Shown here: positions 60,716 to 64,000 of the stretch, in pieces
How the letters are laid out: each line of letters begins with the position of its first letter
Numbering within the stretch: the first letter of the stretch is position 1
From: VGJW01 sp035285595
GTDB taxonomy: Bacteria; Cyanobacteriota; Sericytochromatia; S15B-MN24; VGJW01
Length of the DNA stretch: 64,000 nt
NCBI GenBank assembly: GCA_035285595.1
Contig: JAYKGV010000049.1
Coordinates: 1 to 64,000 of the forward strand
Direction: 5' to 3'
Translations under genes and position numbers: made by a program
Notes under the pieces: generated by a model
Databases searched by the model: none
What the model saw: the letters and a program-made list of their open reading frames with translations, nothing else
Told to the model about the DNA's origin: nothing

Positions 60716-60726
60716 AGAACCCGGCG
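60698..60726. terminator. Bidirectional terminator between gmk and the EF-hand gene
   Basis: Perfect 12-bp stem: CGCCGGGTTCTT (60698-60709) and AAGAACCCGGCG (60715-60726), loop of 5 nt. It lies between convergent genes and contains the gmk TGA. T-rich tails are weak on both sides. Confidence 0.7.
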
Positions 60727-60749
60727 TTGAAGGTCAAGGCTGCTGGCGC

Positions 60750-61559
60750 TTAGAGCAGGTCGCCCCAGATCGCCCATGCGTCGCTGTCGACCACCTTGAG
60801 AGACGGCATCGGCGGCATGGCCGGAGGTGCGCCGGGGTCTGCCGGAGCCGTGCCGGGGTCGCCGGGCATCGGTGCGGGAGCAGGCGTGCCCCCGCCAGGC
60901 CTCTTGGCCAGCTTGCCGATAAGGTCAATCACGGACTTGATGTAGAGATCCTCGAACTCGCCCTGAGACAGACGCCGGTCCCCGGTTTTGTCCGCGGCCT
61001 GGAAATCCGCCCGACGGAATCCCTTGACCCGGACTTCGACGTGCAACTTGGGGTAGCTGTAGGACAAGCCCAAGTTGGTTACGGCCTTGCGAGCGACCTC
61101 GCTTGAAGAGAGATATCCGTCGCCGTATTCGAACCAGCCCTTCTTGGGGGCCACATCGAGGACGCGGAAGGCACGGTCCAGATTACGGCGTTCCCGCTCG
61201 AGGAAACGTTCGGGGGTGTCATTGATTCCAAGGAATCCTCCCTTGGTGGCATAGGTCATGAACTCGTTGTAATTGATAATGCCGGCCTTGGACTTGTCGG
61301 CCCGCGGAAACTCGGTTCGCAGATTGAAAAAGGGGCCGGCCTCGTACTCGTCGATGTTGCCGTCGGCATTGCTGTCCATCACACCGAAGATGGCCTTGTG
61401 GACATCCTCGAAGCCTTGGCGCAGGACGGCGGAGGACTGGGCGGAGACCGTGCCACCGGCGTTGGCTGAAACGGCTGCGTTCGGGGTCGTTCCGCAGCCC
61501 AGCAGGCCCGTGGTGGCCACCAGGGCACCGGTCAGGGCGGCAGAGCGGATGGGCTTCAT
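60750..61559 (-). CDS. EF-hand calcium-binding lipoprotein
   Basis: 269 aa. Lipobox LLGC gives Cys22. The first EF-hand loop is canonical, DSNADGNIDEYE; a second EF-like loop is ADKTGDRRLSQGEFEDLY, and a third weaker one is FPRADKSKAGIINYNEFM. The C-terminus is Pro/Ala/Gly-rich (GGTPAPAPMPGDPGTAPADP) before a short tail. It may sense or buffer calcium at the cell surface. The ATG at 61559 has GGAGGAG about 8 nt upstream. It converges with gmk at a strong hairpin and is divergent from coaE. Confidence 0.8.
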   Translation of the reverse strand: MKPIRSAALTGALVATTGLLGCGTTPNAAVSANAGGTVSAQSSAVLRQGFEDVHKAIFGVMDSNADGNIDEYEAGPFFNLRTEFPRADKSKAGIINYNEFMTYATKGGFLGINDTPERFLERERRNLDRAFRVLDVAPKKGWFEYGDGYLSSSEVARKAVTNLGLSYSYPKLHVEVRVKGFRRADFQAADKTGDRRLSQGEFEDLYIKSVIDLIGKLAKRPGGGTPAPAPMPGDPGTAPADPGAPPAMPPMPSLKVVDSDAWAIWGDLL

Positions 61560-61652
61560 CAGGAATGCTCCTCCCCCTTGCGGGGGTTGTCGGGGGGACG
61601 GGGGACGTGGAAAATCCAGGGGCTTCCGCGGGCAGGGGAAGCGATTAACCTA

Positions 61653-61665
61653 TGGATAATATCCA
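61653..61665. repeat. 13-bp palindrome TGGATAATATCCA between the EF-hand gene and coaE
   Basis: TGGATA-A-TATCCA lies in the divergent promoter region. It overlaps a possible -10 (TAATAT, 61657-61662) and could be a regulator site. Confidence 0.35.
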
Positions 61666-61718
61666 GCTAACAGATGCAGGTCTTTCCTGTTTTCCGGTTA
61701 AGATCAGGTAAATTCGTC

Positions 61719-62378
61719 ATGCCCCAGCGCGCACCCAAGACCGCTCTTCCCTTTCTCCACGTGGGGCTTACCGGCGGCATCGCGTGCGGCAAGTCCCTGG
61801 TTTCAGATCAACTCGAGGGCCTGGGTTGCGTGCTCATCGACTCCGACTTGCTGGCTCGTGAGATTGTTCGCCCCGGTCAGCAGGCCTACAAGGACGTGGT
61901 CCGCGTGTTCGGTCCAGAGGTGGTGACCAAGGACGGTACCCTCGACCGAAAGGCCCTTGGTCGTCGGGTCTTTGCGGATCCCGAGGCTCGGCGGAAGCTG
62001 GAGGCCATCTTGCATCCTCGGATCCGTGAAAGGGCAGAGGAGTGCCTGAGGGCAGTGGCGGCTCGTCCTCGAGGGGCCACGCCGGCTGTGGTGGTCGAGG
62101 TCATTCCCTTGCTGTACGAGGTCGGTCTCGAGGGCCGATTCGATGAGGTTTGGGTGGTCGCATGCCAACCGGATCTTCAGCGCGCGCGCCTCCGGACGCG
62201 GGACGGCTTGTCGCCTGCCGAGGTCGAGGCCCGTCTGGCTGCCCAGGCCTCGCTTGAGGACAAGGTCAGCCGCGCGGACAGAGTCATTCGCAACGATGGC
62301 AGCCGGGAGGAGCTGGCGCACGTGGTCCGGGAGGCCTTGGCCGCGGCTCTCGAGGCGCGGGGTTCCGGACCTTGGTAG
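61719..62378 (+). CDS. coaE: Dephospho-CoA kinase
   Basis: 219 aa from ATG 61719. Final step of CoA synthesis. P-loop VGLTGGIACGKSLVSDQL, then LIDSDLLAREIVRPGQQAY, DRKALGRRVFADPEARRKLEAILHP and VEVIPLLYEVGLEGRFDEVWVV are typical CoaE motifs. A longer form from ATG 61674 is open; the shorter start is nearer the conserved GLTGG and neither has a clear Shine-Dalgarno. Its TAG stop forms part of the TAGGAT box of the next gene. Confidence 0.93.
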   Translation: MPQRAPKTALPFLHVGLTGGIACGKSLVSDQLEGLGCVLIDSDLLAREIVRPGQQAYKDVVRVFGPEVVTKDGTLDRKALGRRVFADPEARRKLEAILHPRIRERAEECLRAVAARPRGATPAVVVEVIPLLYEVGLEGRFDEVWVVACQPDLQRARLRTRDGLSPAEVEARLAAQASLEDKVSRADRVIRNDGSREELAHVVREALAAALEARGSGPW

Positions 62379-62390
62379 GATGAGTGGAGC

Positions 62391-62960
62391 ATGGCCTCGT
62401 CCGCGTCGTTTGTCACCGCCGGTTCCGTGGTGAGGTTCGTGGGCTTTTCCTGCGCGGGGATGGTCCTCGCCTGCGTGGGAGGATGGGCGGCCGGCCTTCG
62501 GGTGTTTCCCTATGCCCATAGGGGGCTCATCGAGCGGGAGGCCTCCCGACAGGGGCTGGATCCTCTCTTGGTGGCCGCCGTCATTCGTATCGAATCCGGA
62601 TTCGATCCTCGGGCCGTGTCGTCTGCCGGCGCCTGTGGCTTGATGCAACTCATGCCCGACACGGCCCGCTGGATGGCTGGAAAGGCAGGCGAACCCGACC
62701 CGACCGGTCATCTTGAGGACCCTGCCGTGAACGTTCGTCTCGGCACGGCCTACCTTCGTTACCTTCACGGTCCTTTTCGCGGAGACCGCAGGCGTGTCCT
62801 TGCGGCGTACAACGCAGGAGCAGCCAATGTCATGCGGTGGTCCACGCTGGACGAGGCGTTTCCCGAGACCCGAACCTACGTCTGGCGGGCCGAGTGGGCC
62901 TATCGGGCTTATCGAGTGCTCTATGGTGGGTCCGATGGTTGGCGGAGGGCGTGGCTTTGA
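62391..62960 (+). CDS. Membrane-anchored lytic transglycosylase (SLT domain)
   Basis: 189 aa. A hydrophobic N-terminal segment (FVGFSCAGMVLACVGGWAAG) acts as signal anchor. The SLT catalytic domain follows: LVAAVIRIESGFDPRAVSSAG with the catalytic Glu, GLMQLMPDTARWMA and RVLAAYNAGAANVMRW. It cleaves peptidoglycan glycans with anhydro-ring formation. The ATG has TGG-TAGGAT 9 nt upstream and GGAG almost abutting it. Its stop overlaps the DUF721 gene as TTGA. Confidence 0.9.
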   Translation: MASSASFVTAGSVVRFVGFSCAGMVLACVGGWAAGLRVFPYAHRGLIEREASRQGLDPLLVAAVIRIESGFDPRAVSSAGACGLMQLMPDTARWMAGKAGEPDPTGHLEDPAVNVRLGTAYLRYLHGPFRGDRRRVLAAYNAGAANVMRWSTLDEAFPETRTYVWRAEWAYRAYRVLYGGSDGWRRAWL

Positions 62961-63493
62961 GGAGAGGCCGCGGGGGGGAGCCCCGCGCCATCGGGGGCTT
63001 GGTCGGTCGGGCATTGAAAAAGCCTGGCTTGATCGCGGCGGCGAAGGTGGTGGCGGCATGGCCGGAGGTCGCGGGGCCGACCGCGGCGGCGCAGCTCGAG
63101 CCCGTTCGTTTCGTGGACGAGACCTTGTGGGTCCGCCCATTGGCCTCCGTCTGGGCGCATGAGCTGACCTTCCTTGCCCCGGAGATGCTGACGCGCTTCG
63201 CCCGCCTTTTGCCGTCTGTGCCGGTCAAGGCCATCCGCGCCGTTCAGGCTCCCCCGCGCGGGCGCGTGTCCACGGCGTCGGAGGCATCGGCCGGCATTCC
63301 CTTGCCGCGGATCCGAGTGCCCTCGCCTCCCGTTCCCTTGCCCGAACTGGCTCCGGAGCTGATGGCGGAGATTCGGACGCGAGCCTTGGCTACCATTCGC
63401 AACCAGCAGCATGCGGCTCGATGGGCTGAAATCGAGATCCTCCTGCGTCGCCGGCAGCTGGCCATCGCGCGCGGTCGGTCTTCAGGCGTTTGA
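62957..63493 (+). CDS. DUF721 protein (DciA-like)
   Basis: 178 aa. LIAAAKVVAAWPEVAGPTAAAQLEPVRFVDETLWVRPLASVWAHELTFLAPEML is the DUF721 (DciA) pattern: a helix with W-PxVxG, then the strands ending in HELxF. DciA in many bacteria helps load DnaB helicase, which fits the nearby origin only loosely. The C-terminal half is Pro/Arg-rich. The TTG start (62957) overlaps the lytic transglycosylase stop as TTGA with GGAGG 8 nt upstream; an earlier GTG (62951) has a spacing that is too short. Confidence 0.75.
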   Translation: MRRGRGGEPRAIGGLVGRALKKPGLIAAAKVVAAWPEVAGPTAAAQLEPVRFVDETLWVRPLASVWAHELTFLAPEMLTRFARLLPSVPVKAIRAVQAPPRGRVSTASEASAGIPLPRIRVPSPPVPLPELAPELMAEIRTRALATIRNQQHAARWAEIEILLRRRQLAIARGRSSGV

Positions 63494-63495
63494 TT

Positions 63496-64000
63496 TCAGG
63501 GCCGTCGGGCGATCTCGTCGTCGACGCAGCGCTCAAGCTGCATTACCAATTCCTTGAGCTTGTGGGTCATGACAGCGTCAGCCGCACTTTTGACCACGCC
63601 CAGGGGGAGCTTCTGAAGAAAGGCCGGGAGGGGAACGTCAACCCGGACGTCGACATCATGCAGAACGCGGCTGCCGCCTTCCACGGGGCTCATGTGCGTG
63701 CGGCTGAAGTAGCGATACAGCAGGACGCCCTCGCCAATCCAAGGGTCTGCGGGGTCGAAGGCCAGACTTTCAAGGGTGACCGTGTCGTGATCCACGACCA
63801 TCTTGAGGTCGGTGGCCAGCCAGAGGTGGTAGTCGAGGGCGCCGAGAGGTTTCAAGATGACGCGGCAGTGGTCGGGAGCGAAAGGGTCCACGCTCGATAC
63901 CGCGGGGACCCGTGCCAACATGCCGGCCAAATCTCCGAAGAGTTCAAGGCAACGCCCGACCGTGGTAGGTAATAGGCGTTCCCTGGTGAGGGCTCCATGT
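63496..64000 (-). CDS. START-fold (SRPBCC/DUF1997-like) protein, 5' end beyond window
   Basis: Reading in from the right edge gives LLPTTVGRCLELFGDLAGML in the same frame as the internal ATG at 63930, and no stop or unique start is reached before base 64000, so the gene continues outside. At least 167 residues are seen. The pattern (a helix around FGDLAGMLARVP, then DHCRVILKPLGALDYHLWLATDLKMVV, and the closing helix KSAADAVMTHKLKELVMQL) fits a lipid-binding START-like fold, resembling DUF1997. Function is unknown. It converges with the DUF721 gene, 2 bp apart. Confidence 0.55.
   Translation of the reverse strand, partial: HGALTRERLLPTTVGRCLELFGDLAGMLARVPAVSSVDPFAPDHCRVILKPLGALDYHLWLATDLKMVVDHDTVTLESLAFDPADPWIGEGVLLYRYFSRTHMSPVEGGSRVLHDVDVRVDVPLPAFLQKLPLGVVKSAADAVMTHKLKELVMQLERCVDDEIARRP

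Noticed and set aside
61803..63140. 445-codon minus-strand ORF
   Set aside because: Shadow of coaE, the lytic transglycosylase and the DUF721 gene; low-complexity Pro/Arg/His composition.
1..64000. tRNA, rRNA, CRISPR array, transposase or phage genes
   Set aside because: No cloverleaf-like sequences, direct-repeat arrays or mobile-element proteins were recognised by reading; a covariance-model search would be needed to exclude small RNAs.

Overview
The window is a gene-dense, high-GC (about 65% by eye) chromosomal segment centred on the replication origin of a diderm bacterium. The dnaA-oriC-dnaN-recF block lies at 33.5-37.9 kb. Genes and strand composition diverge around it: the top strand is C-rich to the left and G-rich to the right. 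An SLBB-type polysaccharide export protein, Lol/lipobox lipoproteins and beta-barrel-like proteins point to an outer membrane. The SigB/SigF-type sigma factor, a DUF2993-like protein and a START-fold protein vaguely recall non-photosynthetic relatives of Cyanobacteria, but I cannot fix the phylum from sequence reading alone. No rRNA, tRNA, transposase, prophage or CRISPR array was seen.

Layout. 1-4.3 kb (minus): exopolysaccharide export protein (cut by the left edge), metK, a sugar-phosphate transferase and a 41-aa lipoprotein. 4.8-9.7 kb (plus): smc-scpA-scpB condensin operon. 9.7-13.3 kb: a small unknown gene, a cysteine-cluster protein, a LolA-like lipoprotein and a STAND-type ATPase. 13.3-18.1 kb (minus): hrcA-grpE-dnaK-dnaJ heat-shock operon with a CIRCE operator. 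18.1-27.0 kb (minus): one long run hutU-hutI-ftcD-hutH-nanE-ROK kinase-barrel protein, joining histidine degradation to amino-sugar genes. 27.1-28.6 kb (plus): receiver-PilZ protein and a small barrel-like protein. 28.6-33.1 kb (minus): sigma factor, mnmE, jag, yidC, yidD, rnpA, rpmH. 33.5-42.2 kb (plus): dnaA, oriC, dnaN, recF, a phosphoribosyltransferase, guaA, guaB, purQ. 42.3-53.7 kb (plus): an unknown membrane-type protein, a Tat-type aldo/keto reductase, then a tightly overlapping chain of HEAT protein, isoaspartyl peptidase, aroE, ribF, hemC, hemD, permease and hydantoinase-A-like protein. 53.7-64 kb: polysaccharide deacetylase, S8 protease, DUF2993-like protein, M16 peptidase, guanylate kinase, EF-hand lipoprotein, coaE, lytic transglycosylase, DUF721 protein and a START-fold protein cut by the right edge.

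How it works together. The core is the conserved origin neighbourhood (replication, RNase P/L34, membrane insertion, purine end-steps) with chromosome-segregation and chaperone operons nearby. Many genes overlap by ATGA, GTGA or TTGA, implying translational coupling, and non-ATG starts are frequent. About ten genes have a TANNNT -10-like box 6-9 nt before the start codon, often with no Shine-Dalgarno, which suggests widespread leaderless transcription. Other points of note are a PurQ whose catalytic Cys is Gly, a recF whose only plausible start is CTG, an IMP dehydrogenase without CBS domains, and long inverted repeats in oriC and upstream of dnaA.
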